DNA of 64,000 nucleotides from Cyclobacterium xiamenense (lineage in GTDB: Bacteria > Bacteroidota > Bacteroidia > Cytophagales > Cyclobacteriaceae), in the NCBI RefSeq assembly GCF_009467825.1, contig NZ_WIOK01000008.1, forward strand, positions 1-64,000, written 5' to 3'. The notes below the pieces were generated by a model. The model searched no databases and was not told the DNA's origin. It saw nothing but the letters and a program-made list of their open reading frames with translations. This document shows positions 37,100-45,601 of this stretch, in pieces. The position numbers and the translations under genes are program-made. Numbering within the stretch: the stretch's first letter is position 1; each line of letters starts with the position of its first letter.

Positions 37100-37887
37100 T
37101 GGAGCAAGGATTGAAGGAGTACCTGGAGGAAATGGTCGAACGTTACAACCGCCCGGAATTTATTTCTGAGGATCCGATTTCCGTTCCTCATCGGTTTCGT
37201 AAAAAGCAGGATATCGAGATTTCGGGTTTTTTTGCGGCCATATTGGCCTGGGGACAGCGGAAAACCATCATCAAAAAGAGTCTGGAACTGATGGAACGGA
37301 TGGACAATAGTCCGCACGAGTTTCTCCTGGGCCATTCTTCTGCCGATCTCAAGCCTTTTTTAACCTTCAAGCACCGCACCTTCAACGACGTGGACACCTT
37401 GTATTTCATCGACTTTTTGTCCCGCTTTTACCGGGAACATGATAGCCTGGAAGCGGCCTTTACCCGTGGCTGGACGGCGGAACAGGACATCATGGAACGC
37501 TTATTGATAAATTTTCACTCCTATTTTTTTGACGCGCCCCATGCGCCTTCACGAACCCGCAAGCACATTGCCACGCCAGCCCGAAAAGCTGCTTGCAAAC
37601 GCATCAATATGTTTTTGCGTTGGATGGTGAGAACGGATGATTGTGGGGTTGATTTTGGCCTTTGGAAGGTGCTTTCTCCTTCACAGCTCGTCTGTCCCTG
37701 TGATTTACACGTGGATCGGGTAGGGCGCATGCTGGGCCTGATACAGCGGAAGCAAACCGATTGGCTGACCGCCATGGAATTAACCCGGCAATTGAGAATG
37801 TATGACCCAATGGACCCGGTCAAATACGACTTTGCCCTGTTCGGTTTGGGCGTGGTGGAGAAACTAGGTTCGGGCCCCGTCCGCTAG
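37099..37887 (+). CDS. TIGR02757 family protein
   Basis: 262 residues. The sequence (YNRPEFISEDPISVPHRF, FFAAILAWGQRKTIIKKS, PSRTRKHIATPARKAACKRI, LHVDRVGRMLGLI) matches the uncharacterised TIGR02757 group, which is widespread in Bacteroidota. The HhH-like helical layout with a late Asp (HVDRVGR) faintly recalls DNA glycosylase folds, but this is a resemblance only. There is no signal peptide. It starts within the stop codon of the preceding gene. Confidence 0.85.
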   Translation: MEQGLKEYLEEMVERYNRPEFISEDPISVPHRFRKKQDIEISGFFAAILAWGQRKTIIKKSLELMERMDNSPHEFLLGHSSADLKPFLTFKHRTFNDVDTLYFIDFLSRFYREHDSLEAAFTRGWTAEQDIMERLLINFHSYFFDAPHAPSRTRKHIATPARKAACKRINMFLRWMVRTDDCGVDFGLWKVLSPSQLVCPCDLHVDRVGRMLGLIQRKQTDWLTAMELTRQLRMYDPMDPVKYDFALFGLGVVEKLGSGPVR

Positions 37888-37970
37888 TGGGTAGGGAAAG
37901 GGATTGACCGGAATTTTGGAACGGGCGCTTCGCGTGGACTAAAGAATCATGGGGGGGTGCCGGGCTCAGG

Positions 37971-38615
37971 TCAGGGTTGCCAGGAAGCAGGTTCTTTTCT
38001 CCAACTGTTCAATGCAGCCACGTCCTCGCTGGAGATATAGCCTTGTTCCAGTGCCTGAGGCAGCAGGGATGCGTAATCCGACAAACACACCAGCTTTACG
38101 TGTTCGTTTGCAAAATTTTGGTCAGCCAGGGGAAATCCGTAGGTGAAAATTGCCACCATTCCCAGCACATCAAATCCGGCGTCGCGTAGGTCACTTACCG
38201 CTTTGAGTGAACTGCCTCCGGTGGAAATCAAATCTTCCACCACGACCACTTTCTGTCCCGGGCTTATTTTTCCTTCGATCCGATTTTCCATGCCGTGTCC
38301 TTTGGCTTTTGACCGAACGTAAAGGAAGGGGATATCCAGTTTGTCGGCAATCAATACACCTTGAGGAATACCTGCGGTAGCCACCCCGGCTACAGCCTCG
38401 ATGTTCAGGAAATGTGTTTGAATAGCTTTGATGAGCTTTTCAAGAATAAGTTGTCGGACGGATGGGTAGGAAAGGGATAGTCGGTTATCACAATAGATGG
38501 GGGATTTCCATCCGGATGCCCAGGTAAACGGTTGTTTGGGAGAAAGTTTGATGGCTTTTATTTCCAGAAGCTTTTTGGCAATAAGGGAAGCGGTACTCGT
38601 GTCATAAATTTCCAT
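37971..38615 (-). CDS. pyrE: Orotate phosphoribosyltransferase
   Basis: 214 residues. It makes orotidine 5'-phosphate from orotate and PRPP in pyrimidine synthesis. The PRPP-binding motif is VVVEDLISTGGSSLKAV, with SPIYCDNRLSLSYPSVRQ and YVRSKAKGHGMENRIEG as other conserved parts. It is followed by no clear terminator; the 83 bp to the convergent TIGR02757 gene hold nothing recognisable. It is divergent from a Nudix gene. Confidence 0.95.
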   Translation of the reverse strand: MEIYDTSTASLIAKKLLEIKAIKLSPKQPFTWASGWKSPIYCDNRLSLSYPSVRQLILEKLIKAIQTHFLNIEAVAGVATAGIPQGVLIADKLDIPFLYVRSKAKGHGMENRIEGKISPGQKVVVVEDLISTGGSSLKAVSDLRDAGFDVLGMVAIFTYGFPLADQNFANEHVKLVCLSDYASLLPQALEQGYISSEDVAALNSWRKEPASWQP

Positions 38616-38698
38616 GCGTTAAAATTAACCAAATAATGCGTACACAGGGTTGTGAGGGCTGGAAAAAAAATGCATTTTTGGAAAAACTAGCCTGGATT

Positions 38699-39388
38699 AT
38701 GAAGATTTTTATTAATGATAAACCCTTGGATTTGGTCGCCGCTTCGGAATTTTTACCGAAGAAGACGTTCGAATGCGTGTACGTTAATCCCTCGGAATTG
38801 CCAGCTACCGCGGACTTTCACGACGATGTGTTAATAAAGGATCCTTCCACAGACATCATTGTACAGCTATTGTTTCTCATGCGCACCCGGAAATTAAAGC
38901 ACCTGGATAGCGTCACCTTGGTAACCAACGAAAAAAAAGCATTGAAGAAGTTTATTAAAAGCCGTTTTTTGATCATCAAGGCTGCTGGTGGTGTGGTGAC
39001 CTCAGAAGACAAAGTGCTTTTTATTCACCGCTTGGGGAAATGGGATCTACCGAAAGGAAAATTCGAAAAGAAGGAATCCCCGGAGGCCTGTGCCCTCCGG
39101 GAAGTAGCAGAGGAATGCAACATTCGCGTTAAACTGAGCGGGCCCATATGTAAAACCTGGCATACCTACACTCAAAATCGGAAGAGTATACTAAAAAAGA
39201 CCTACTGGTACAGCATGGCCTGTTTGGATGATTCCAGGATGAAGCCTCAAGTAGAAGAGGGGATCGTGGATATCAAGTGGATGAACCACCAGGAAGCCAA
39301 GGTTGCGCTGGTGAATTCTTATCCCTCCATGCGGTATTTGTACAAGCAGTTTTTACGCCTGCACCCGGGTATCTATCAAACTTTGTAG
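38699..39388 (+). CDS. Nudix hydrolase with N-terminal extension
   Basis: 229 residues from the ATG at 38699 (MKIFINDKPLDLVAASEF); an in-frame ATG at 38636 would add 21 residues. The N-terminal 90 residues are a separate alpha-beta part seen in Bacteroidota Nudix proteins. The Nudix box runs from GKFEKKESPEAC to REVAEECNI, complete with the EExxE-type metal site. Substrate unknown. Its 3' end overlaps coaD by 13 bp on the opposite strand. Confidence 0.85.
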   Translation: MKIFINDKPLDLVAASEFLPKKTFECVYVNPSELPATADFHDDVLIKDPSTDIIVQLLFLMRTRKLKHLDSVTLVTNEKKALKKFIKSRFLIIKAAGGVVTSEDKVLFIHRLGKWDLPKGKFEKKESPEACALREVAEECNIRVKLSGPICKTWHTYTQNRKSILKKTYWYSMACLDDSRMKPQVEEGIVDIKWMNHQEAKVALVNSYPSMRYLYKQFLRLHPGIYQTL

Positions 39389-39831
39389 GGAAGAAATTTA
39401 TCCACATTTCCACCGTACCGATGTACTTCCCGGATGATGGTAGAGCTTATGGATGCATATTCAGGTGAAGTGATCAAAAAGACTGTTTCCAATTCCTCGT
39501 TTAGGTATCGGTTCATCTGGCTGATGGTATTTTCGTATTCAAAATCCGTGGTATTTCGAAGTCCCCGTAATAGGTATTGGGCACATTGGGCTTTCGCAAG
39601 CGAGGAGGTAAGTTCGTTGTATACCACCACCCGGACCGCCGGGATATCCAGGTAGACGCCTTCAATCTTTTTCACCATCAGATCGATATCAAAGTAACGG
39701 CTTTTTTTTGTCGTGTTGTGTCCAATAGCAATGATGATTTCATCAAATAGGTTTAATCCTCGCATGACGATGTCATGGTGCCCCTTGGTATAGGGGTCAA
39801 AAGAGCCTGGAAAGAGGGCTGTTTTTTTCAT
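39376..39831 (-). CDS. coaD: Phosphopantetheine adenylyltransferase
   Basis: 151 residues. It transfers AMP to 4'-phosphopantetheine, the penultimate step of coenzyme A synthesis. The nucleotidyltransferase motif is FPGSFDPYTKGHHDIV (T/HxGH form), and SSTIIREVHRYGG is the C-terminal nucleotide-binding ISSxxIR-like segment. It is the last gene of a three-gene unit after DUF3822. Confidence 0.95.
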   Translation of the reverse strand: MKKTALFPGSFDPYTKGHHDIVMRGLNLFDEIIIAIGHNTTKKSRYFDIDLMVKKIEGVYLDIPAVRVVVYNELTSSLAKAQCAQYLLRGLRNTTDFEYENTISQMNRYLNEELETVFLITSPEYASISSTIIREVHRYGGNVDKFLPYKV

Positions 39832-39836
39832 TAGAT

Positions 39837-40676
39837 TTAGTGTTGTCGCCAGTAAGCTTCTAGAAGCAAGGTGTTTTTAAAGGCTTCCGCCCCTTTTTGA
39901 TAGGTGATTTTTTGTGTAGGCGCGGGGGTATGGATATTTTTGAAAAATTTCTGGAGGTTTTCCAGGGAAGAGTGCACCCAGTCCAGGTTTCCGTAAAAAC
40001 TTATCCGGCAATGTGCCTGGTCAAAAGCCAATTCCTGCAAAACGGTGAATATATAGCGCAACAAGGCCGTTTCGTCCTGGATAAGGAAGCGGTTAAATAC
40101 CATCAATTCCCCTCCTTTAAACCCAGCGATATACATGCTGTTCGGGGCAGTATGGATAAAGATTTCCTGATGCAGCAGGTCTTTGGCATGGCTTAGAAAA
40201 AAATCCAACACATGCGCTGCCCCATGGGCTATTTCCAATTCAGGAAGCTTGCTGTCCAGCGAATCAAGCAGCGTACGCGCTACGGTTCCCAGCACCTGGA
40301 TGGTATTGTTTCCTACTCCGGTATAGGTAATTTCCTGTTGTAGAGGATCCACTTCCGTTGCGAAACTCAGGTACGTCTGACTGTGGGCTGGGTTAAACAC
40401 CAATCCCGGAACTAAGGTAAACCCCTGGTGGTGGTTGTATAACTTACCGCTGGTGTTTGGCGCATTGATCAAATCGTCTGTGCCAATTAGTTCCTCGAGA
40501 TCAGCCTCCTCCTGCAAGGTGTACAGGTTTACAGCAGATATAGCCTCATCTGCTTTGTTGTGGGAAATAACGACCAGAAGGCTTTCGTATAAGAAAAGCG
40601 ATAAACTTGATATGTCGTCGCTATCAAATTTATCGCTTCTAAACTTTCGTTGGATATGATGCGCTTCCGTACCCAA
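39837..40676 (-). CDS. DUF3822 family protein
   Basis: 279 residues. It matches the Bacteroidota-specific DUF3822 group, which is often next to coaD and rsmD; here rsmD is missing from between them. The sequence has an actin/hexokinase-like ring of short strands (SLFLYESLLVVISHN, EIFIHTAPNSMYIAGFKGG, ISFYGNL), with no signal peptide. Function unknown. The gap to coaD is 5 bp. Confidence 0.85.
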   Translation of the reverse strand: MGTEAHHIQRKFRSDKFDSDDISSLSLFLYESLLVVISHNKADEAISAVNLYTLQEEADLEELIGTDDLINAPNTSGKLYNHHQGFTLVPGLVFNPAHSQTYLSFATEVDPLQQEITYTGVGNNTIQVLGTVARTLLDSLDSKLPELEIAHGAAHVLDFFLSHAKDLLHQEIFIHTAPNSMYIAGFKGGELMVFNRFLIQDETALLRYIFTVLQELAFDQAHCRISFYGNLDWVHSSLENLQKFFKNIHTPAPTQKITYQKGAEAFKNTLLLEAYWRQH

Positions 40677-40678
40677 GA

Positions 40679-41260
40679 TTATTCCCAGTTACCCGAGGTA
40701 GAGGAATCCGTTCTGGAACCTACCCTCAACGCTTTCTCGTTGTTATTTCTTCTTCGTTCCGGATTGATTGGTGCCGGGTCTCGAATTTCAAAGACGGCGA
40801 GTTCGCGGTTGCTCCGCTCAATTTTATCCGCAAAAAACTCAAAGGTCTTTCCGCCAGAGCCTGGAACGACGTTCAGTAAATCCAGGTTAAAATCCGGATA
40901 CTTGGTTTCGTTAAAAAGGGAATCCTGTACGCCTACCGAGCCAAGTGTATCGATGGTGACGGTGGTTTCTTCCTTTCCGTACTCCAATAGTTCGGTTGTC
41001 TCCGTTCGCTGGACAATGTATATTTGTCCATCTTCAATAAACTCTTTCAGCTCATCCCAACTGGATGCATACTCTCCGTTAGTACCGATATAGGCAATTT
41101 GAGCATCTCGTAACATTTCAAGTTTTTCAATGATCCGGGCCTCTGTCCGCTGGAGCATTTTCTCTTCTTCTACTACTTCGTCCACACCCAGGTACAGTCT
41201 GTATCCGAGGCCAAGGGCCCCAAGTAGAAATACAATCGATAAAATCTTGCTCAATGTCAT
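40679..41260 (-). CDS. Conserved Bacteroidota hypothetical with N-terminal membrane anchor
   Basis: 193 residues. One hydrophobic helix (about 5-25) is followed by a coiled-coil stretch (VVEEEKMLQRTEARIIEKLE) and RDAQIAYIGTNGEYASSWDEL, which resembles the start of pilin-like or type II secretion pseudopilin proteins. The acidic middle and Asn/Arg/Ser-rich tail are unstructured-looking. It is 2 bp upstream of DUF3822, in the same unit as coaD. Function unknown. Confidence 0.7.
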   Translation of the reverse strand: MTLSKILSIVFLLGALGLGYRLYLGVDEVVEEEKMLQRTEARIIEKLEMLRDAQIAYIGTNGEYASSWDELKEFIEDGQIYIVQRTETTELLEYGKEETTVTIDTLGSVGVQDSLFNETKYPDFNLDLLNVVPGSGGKTFEFFADKIERSNRELAVFEIRDPAPINPERRRNNNEKALRVGSRTDSSTSGNWE

Positions 41261-41318
41261 GTCAATATTTTTAAAGCGTAATTAAATTTATAAAGGATTG
41301 ATGGTTTGTTTTAGAATG

Positions 41319-41822
41319 CTATTTTATGGAATTATTTTCAAAATTAAAATATCCTTTCCATATTCTTACATCATTGAGGGAATTAATTCCTCGAAATACC
41401 GCATGTTTCTCGGAAGCGGGTATCGTTTTGATTTCATCCAGGTTCAAAAAACGGATTTCCTCGATCAACTGCTGTTCGTCCCCAAGCTCCGGATCTTTTC
41501 CCAGGAGCAGTTGCCCGCCTACCTGCTGAACTTCGAAAAAAAGCTCGACCGCATGAAGGGGTGGTGCCAGCAATTCGTGAACGAACAAATAAGGTCCTAC
41601 TTCGATGTGCAGCCCGGTTTCTTCCAGAAATTCCCGCCGAAGATTGTCCCGGGCATTTTGTCCGTAATTCATGCCTCCGCCGGGCACATTCCAAAAGTGG
41701 CTGTTTTCACCCATCCGGTGTTTGATCATCAGAAGTTTGTCTTCTTGGATCAATAGCCCGTTTACCCGGGTTCGAAGCCGATTCCCAAAATTATCCGCGA
41801 TATCTTTTTTTATGTTAGGCAT
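41319..41822 (-). CDS. Nudix domain hydrolase
   Basis: 167 residues. The Nudix box begins at VPGGGMNYGQNARDNLRREF and continues through LEETGL, with all the metal-binding glutamates. The family hydrolyses nucleoside diphosphates linked to other groups; substrate unknown. Its start codon region overlaps the start of the divergent RecD-like gene by up to 11 bp if both first ATGs are used, an unusual head-to-head overlap. Confidence 0.85.
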   Translation of the reverse strand: MPNIKKDIADNFGNRLRTRVNGLLIQEDKLLMIKHRMGENSHFWNVPGGGMNYGQNARDNLRREFLEETGLHIEVGPYLFVHELLAPPLHAVELFFEVQQVGGQLLLGKDPELGDEQQLIEEIRFLNLDEIKTIPASEKHAVFRGINSLNDVRIWKGYFNFENNSIK

Positions 41823-43266
41823 TTATCCTTTAGTTTCGTCTTCCATCCGTAAAGATAGCCAAGTGGTACCAAAGCCCTCCGAAGCCATACGAAAATTTTT
41901 CCCGCATGAGCCTACGGCTGATCAGCAGATTTTTTTTGAAGCGATGAATGGGTTTCTTTCCAAGGACTCAGCTGGGACGACTTTTGTTCTCAAAGGTTTT
42001 GCAGGAACGGGAAAAACCTCGGTACTGGCAGCGCTGGTTCGGGCATTACCAGGCCTGGGGCTCAGGCCCGTGATGTTGGCTCCCACCGGCAGAGCAGCCA
42101 AAGTGATGAGTGCCTATGCCGAAAAAACAGGGTATACCATCCATAAGATCATTTACCGGCCCAAGGAAAAATCCGGAGATGGCTTGTATGGGTTTGATAT
42201 TCAGAAAAACTATTTCCAACGGTCTGTTTTTATCGTGGATGAGGCTTCCATGCTTTCGGACGACCGGTCCACCGGCAATTCGCTGCTTGCCGATTTGATC
42301 CACTTCGTTTTTCAAAATTCAGAAAACCGACTAATGCTGATTGGAGACCTGGCACAGCTTCCCCCGGTGGGGAGCGAAGACAGTCCCGCGCTGGACAAAG
42401 AGTACCTTATACGGCGGCATAACCTGCACGTGCAGGAAGCCGGTTTGGCAGAGGTGACCCGACAGGAGTTGCATTCCGGCATCTTACAAAATGCCACGGC
42501 CTTGCGCGAACAAGTGGCAGCCAAGGTTCCAACGATTTCTTTTCACACCCGGGGTTTTAAGGATATATTCCGGATGACTGGAGAGCGGCTGGAAGACGGG
42601 CTACGGTATGCCTACGACAAGTTTGGACTGGATCATACCATGATCATCACTCGATCCAACAAGGCGGCCGTTCAATACAACCGTTACATTCGAAACTCCA
42701 TTTTCTATTTCGAAGACGAATTAAGTGCAGGGGACCGGCTGATGATCGTGAAAAATAATTATACCTATATGGAAGCTTCGGATAAGGTGAGTTTTCTGGC
42801 AAACGGTGATTTTGTGGAAATCCTGAAAATTCGTTCTTTTGAAGAAATGTATGGCCTGAGGTTTGCTACACTCGAATTGCGGCTGATCGATTATCCGGAC
42901 GAGGTGCCCTTTGAGGCAAAGGTGATGTTGGACACCCTGCATACGGAAGTACCGGCCCTGGGGTACGAAGCTTGGAAGAAGCTGTACCAGTTGGTAACGG
43001 AGGATTACATGGATTTACCCAGCAAGTCCCAGGTAAGGGAAGCAATAAAAAAGGATCCCTACCTAAATGCGCTACAGGTGAAGTTTGCCTATACGCTGAC
43101 CTGTCACAAATCGCAAGGGGGACAATGGGACGCGGTCTTTGTCGACCAGGGCTTTTTGAAAGAAGAGCAGGTTGATAAGAATTACCTAAGGTGGCTATAC
43201 ACGGCTATTACCCGGGCGCGGAAAGAATTGTATCTGGTGAACTTTCACGTCCAATTTTTCCGTTAA
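41812..43266 (+). CDS. RecD-like superfamily 1 DNA helicase
   Basis: 484 residues from the ATG at 41812. An open frame reaches further upstream but lies antisense to the Nudix gene; a GTG at 41863 is an alternative start. Walker A is GFAGTGKT (62-69) and Walker B is VFIVDEASML. Motifs near the end, TLTCHKSQGGQWDAVFVD and YTAITRARKELYLVNF, match the UvrD_C_2 region of RecD/RecD2 and Pif1-like helicases. Without the long N-terminal region of true RecD2 it is a compact ATP-dependent 5'-3' type helicase, presumably in DNA repair. No RecB/RecC partner is nearby. Confidence 0.88.
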   Translation: MLGIYPLVSSSIRKDSQVVPKPSEAIRKFFPHEPTADQQIFFEAMNGFLSKDSAGTTFVLKGFAGTGKTSVLAALVRALPGLGLRPVMLAPTGRAAKVMSAYAEKTGYTIHKIIYRPKEKSGDGLYGFDIQKNYFQRSVFIVDEASMLSDDRSTGNSLLADLIHFVFQNSENRLMLIGDLAQLPPVGSEDSPALDKEYLIRRHNLHVQEAGLAEVTRQELHSGILQNATALREQVAAKVPTISFHTRGFKDIFRMTGERLEDGLRYAYDKFGLDHTMIITRSNKAAVQYNRYIRNSIFYFEDELSAGDRLMIVKNNYTYMEASDKVSFLANGDFVEILKIRSFEEMYGLRFATLELRLIDYPDEVPFEAKVMLDTLHTEVPALGYEAWKKLYQLVTEDYMDLPSKSQVREAIKKDPYLNALQVKFAYTLTCHKSQGGQWDAVFVDQGFLKEEQVDKNYLRWLYTAITRARKELYLVNFHVQFFR

Positions 43267-43314
43267 CTACACGCAGTGAAATTGAATTAACTAAGTAAAC
43301 AAACATAAACAGCT

Positions 43315-43716
43315 ATGAAAAGACTGGCAACACTTGTATTGACGATCGTATTTAGTGCAGGCCTTGCATGGGCGCAGGAAAAAACAGCAGATGGTCCGGT
43401 GATTACCTTCGAAGAATCTTCCAAAGATTTTGGAGACATCACGCAGGGAGATAAGGTAGAAAACGTATTCACGTTTGAAAACACGGGTAATGCCCCGTTG
43501 ATCATATCCAATGTAGCCGCGACCTGTGGCTGCACCGTTCCAAGCTGGCCAAAAGAACCAATTGCCCCGGGGAAAAAGGGGGAAATCAAGGTTTCCTTCA
43601 ATTCGGCCGGAAAAATGGGAAAGCAAAACAGCGTGGTACGGATTTATTCCAATGCGAGTGCGCCCATAGAAAAAGTGTCGATGATCTCAAACGTGCTGCC
43701 TAAGGGAACCAGGTAG
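43315..43716 (+). CDS. DUF1573 domain exported protein
   Basis: 133 residues with a signal peptide (1-20, ending AGLAWA). The DUF1573 core is ITFEESSKDFGDITQGDKVE followed by AATCGCTVPSWPKEPIAPGK and FNSAGKMGKQNSVVRIYSNA, an immunoglobulin-like fold common in exported Bacteroidota proteins. Function unknown. It is followed by a 13-bp hairpin and T-run terminator. Confidence 0.88.
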   Translation: MKRLATLVLTIVFSAGLAWAQEKTADGPVITFEESSKDFGDITQGDKVENVFTFENTGNAPLIISNVAATCGCTVPSWPKEPIAPGKKGEIKVSFNSAGKMGKQNSVVRIYSNASAPIEKVSMISNVLPKGTR

Positions 43717-43737
43717 ACGCAGCGTTTTGCATTGGAA

Positions 43738-43778
43738 CGAAACCTGGCGATTAGTTTTCGTCAGGTTTTGTCGTTTTT
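43738..43778 (+). terminator. Terminator hairpin after DUF1573 gene, overlapping the opposite gene's stop
   Basis: Bases 43738-43750 pair with 43758-43770 (13 bp including two G-T pairs) around a 7-nt loop, followed by TCGTTTTT. The loop contains the TAA stop of the convergent SGNH hydrolase gene, so the 3' end of that gene forms half the stem. Confidence 0.65.
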
Positions 43779-44566
43779 GGCAGATGCTGCTGTAGTCCGG
43801 TTTTCATGATGCGGCTCAGCGCCCTGGCCCAGTCCGAGTAAATGTAGCGACTGGGGTGCAAGCCGTCCGCCACCAGGTTTTCTGGAAGGCCGCCGATGCT
43901 CCGATAATTAGTCGTAATTTCTACAAATGGAAGTCCCCGCCTGGAAGCAGTTTCCTGTATGAACGCATTGTAGGAATCGATCTCCAAAGCGATTTGGTCG
44001 ACGCTCTGGGGCCCGTTTTTCCCAAAAGGGGTGACGCCCCAGTCAGGAATCGACAGGAGGACCAGCCGCTGACCGGCACCGTTGACCATTACCAGACACA
44101 GGTCGATCAAGCCGTTGAACTCTTCCTCAAATTGATGAAAAGGTTGGCCCCGGTATTGATTGTTTACACCAATCAGCAAACTGATTGCATCAAAACGCTC
44201 CTCTATCAGGCGTTGTTCGTTCGTAGCCAGAAGCAATTCCCCTGTGGTCCAGCCTGTTTTGGCCAGTATTCTGGGTGGTGCAAAAAGCCATCCTTCTCCG
44301 GTTAATATCTGGACAACTTGTTCCGGGTAGGTATGTGCCCGTTTTTCTCCCTCACCGATCGTATAACTGTCTCCCAGAGCCAGGTAGCGGATTTTTTGAT
44401 TACTGGGAGCATTGGAAGGACCAGGTTGATGTGTATTCATTGGCATTGGATCTTGATTCAGGCAGGAGGCAAACAAACCGCACCCGCCGGCAACTACGAG
44501 AAAACGTCGCAGGAAAAAGGCCGGAACTATCCCAAATCGGCTATTTTTATTGGAAAATCGCTTCAT
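43751..44566 (-). CDS. SGNH/GDSL hydrolase lipoprotein
   Basis: 271 residues from the ATG complement at 44564-44566, chosen because an upstream ATG at 44593 adds nine residues before the signal peptide. Residues 20-34 end in a lipobox (GLFASC), so the product is likely a lipoprotein. The SGNH blocks are YLALGDSYTIGEGEK (Ser), LIGVNNQYRG (Asn) and VADGLHPSRYIYSDWA (Asp-His). Members deacylate or deacetylate lipids or glycans. It overlaps the S66 peptidase gene upstream by 20 bp and is the last gene of a wall-turnover operon. Confidence 0.87.
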   Translation of the reverse strand: MKRFSNKNSRFGIVPAFFLRRFLVVAGGCGLFASCLNQDPMPMNTHQPGPSNAPSNQKIRYLALGDSYTIGEGEKRAHTYPEQVVQILTGEGWLFAPPRILAKTGWTTGELLLATNEQRLIEERFDAISLLIGVNNQYRGQPFHQFEEEFNGLIDLCLVMVNGAGQRLVLLSIPDWGVTPFGKNGPQSVDQIALEIDSYNAFIQETASRRGLPFVEITTNYRSIGGLPENLVADGLHPSRYIYSDWARALSRIMKTGLQQHLPKTTKPDEN

Positions 44567-45593
44567 CTGTTTCCAACGTGCCGGCATCCGCATCCAGCGT
44601 CACCTTTGCCCCAAACGGCAAGAGAAATTGTTTGGGTACATGGCCGATCATGGCTCCCCGGTAGGCGGGGATTCTGAGGGGCAGCAAGTAATCGTCGAGT
44701 ATCTGGTCTATCGTGAGATTGCCATAGCCACCGCTAGGGTCACAATCGGTGCATTGCCCAAAAACAAATCCTTTTATTTCCTTCAATACACCCATTAGCA
44801 TCAGTGTACTCATCATTCGGTCGATTCGGTAGGGTTCCTCCCCGATATCTTCCAAAAACAGTAGTTTATTTTTAAAATCGGGCAAGTAGGGCGAGCCGGC
44901 AAGGGCTGTAAGGACCGTCAGGTTTCCGCCTACCAGATCTCCGCTCGCTTTTCCCGGGTAAATGGTTCGGATGCGATTTTTTTTCACCACCAGATCCTCC
45001 GTCTCTTCGACCTCGTTTCTATAGGTGAGGCGCTTTTCTTTTCCGAAAAAAACCGACCGAAATTGATTTGCGTTGAATGGATTCCAACTGCCGGATCCAT
45101 TCGGGCCATGAAATGTGACCAGACCCGTCTGTGCGTGAATTGCATTGTGCAGTGCCGTGATATCGCTGTAGCCAAGGATGGGTTTGGGGTTTTTCCGGAT
45201 CAGTTCGTAGTCGATCAGGGGCAAGATTCGGGCGGCTCCAGACCCCCCCCGAATACAGACCACGGCTTTGATGCGTTTATCACCAAACATTTCATTGAGA
45301 TCTTCGGCCCTTTCCGCATCGCTGCCCGCCAGATGCCCCCGTCGACTGGACAGGTATTTTCCCTCTTTTACAGAAAGCCCAAGCGCTTCCATGGCCTCCC
45401 TGGCATAGGTGAATTCCATCCGATCCGCAGTAGCTGCGGAAGGACTGATCAAACCCACCCGATCACCGGGCTGCAGCCGTTTGGGAAGTAGTTTCTTTGG
45501 GGTCGCAAGGCGGGCGGCGCTTGCGGGAAATCCCGCTACGGTCCCCATTCCCAATCCCAGACTCAGGGTCTTGATAAAGGTTCTTTTTTTCAT
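44547..45593 (-). CDS. S66 family LD-carboxypeptidase with signal peptide
   Basis: 348 residues. The S66 serine nucleophile is in CIRGGSGAARILPLIDY, with GYSDITALHNAIHAQ and LVGGNLTVLTALAGSPY as other conserved parts. Typical LdcA cleaves L,D bonds of recycled muropeptides in the cytoplasm, but this one starts with a Sec-type signal (MKKRTFIKTLSLGLG to about residue 27), so it probably works in the periplasm. It lies 8 bp after PBP4 and overlaps the SGNH gene. Confidence 0.9.
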   Translation of the reverse strand: MKKRTFIKTLSLGLGMGTVAGFPASAARLATPKKLLPKRLQPGDRVGLISPSAATADRMEFTYAREAMEALGLSVKEGKYLSSRRGHLAGSDAERAEDLNEMFGDKRIKAVVCIRGGSGAARILPLIDYELIRKNPKPILGYSDITALHNAIHAQTGLVTFHGPNGSGSWNPFNANQFRSVFFGKEKRLTYRNEVEETEDLVVKKNRIRTIYPGKASGDLVGGNLTVLTALAGSPYLPDFKNKLLFLEDIGEEPYRIDRMMSTLMLMGVLKEIKGFVFGQCTDCDPSGGYGNLTIDQILDDYLLPLRIPAYRGAMIGHVPKQFLLPFGAKVTLDADAGTLETDEAIFQ

Positions 45594-45601
45594 GGCAGAA
45601 T

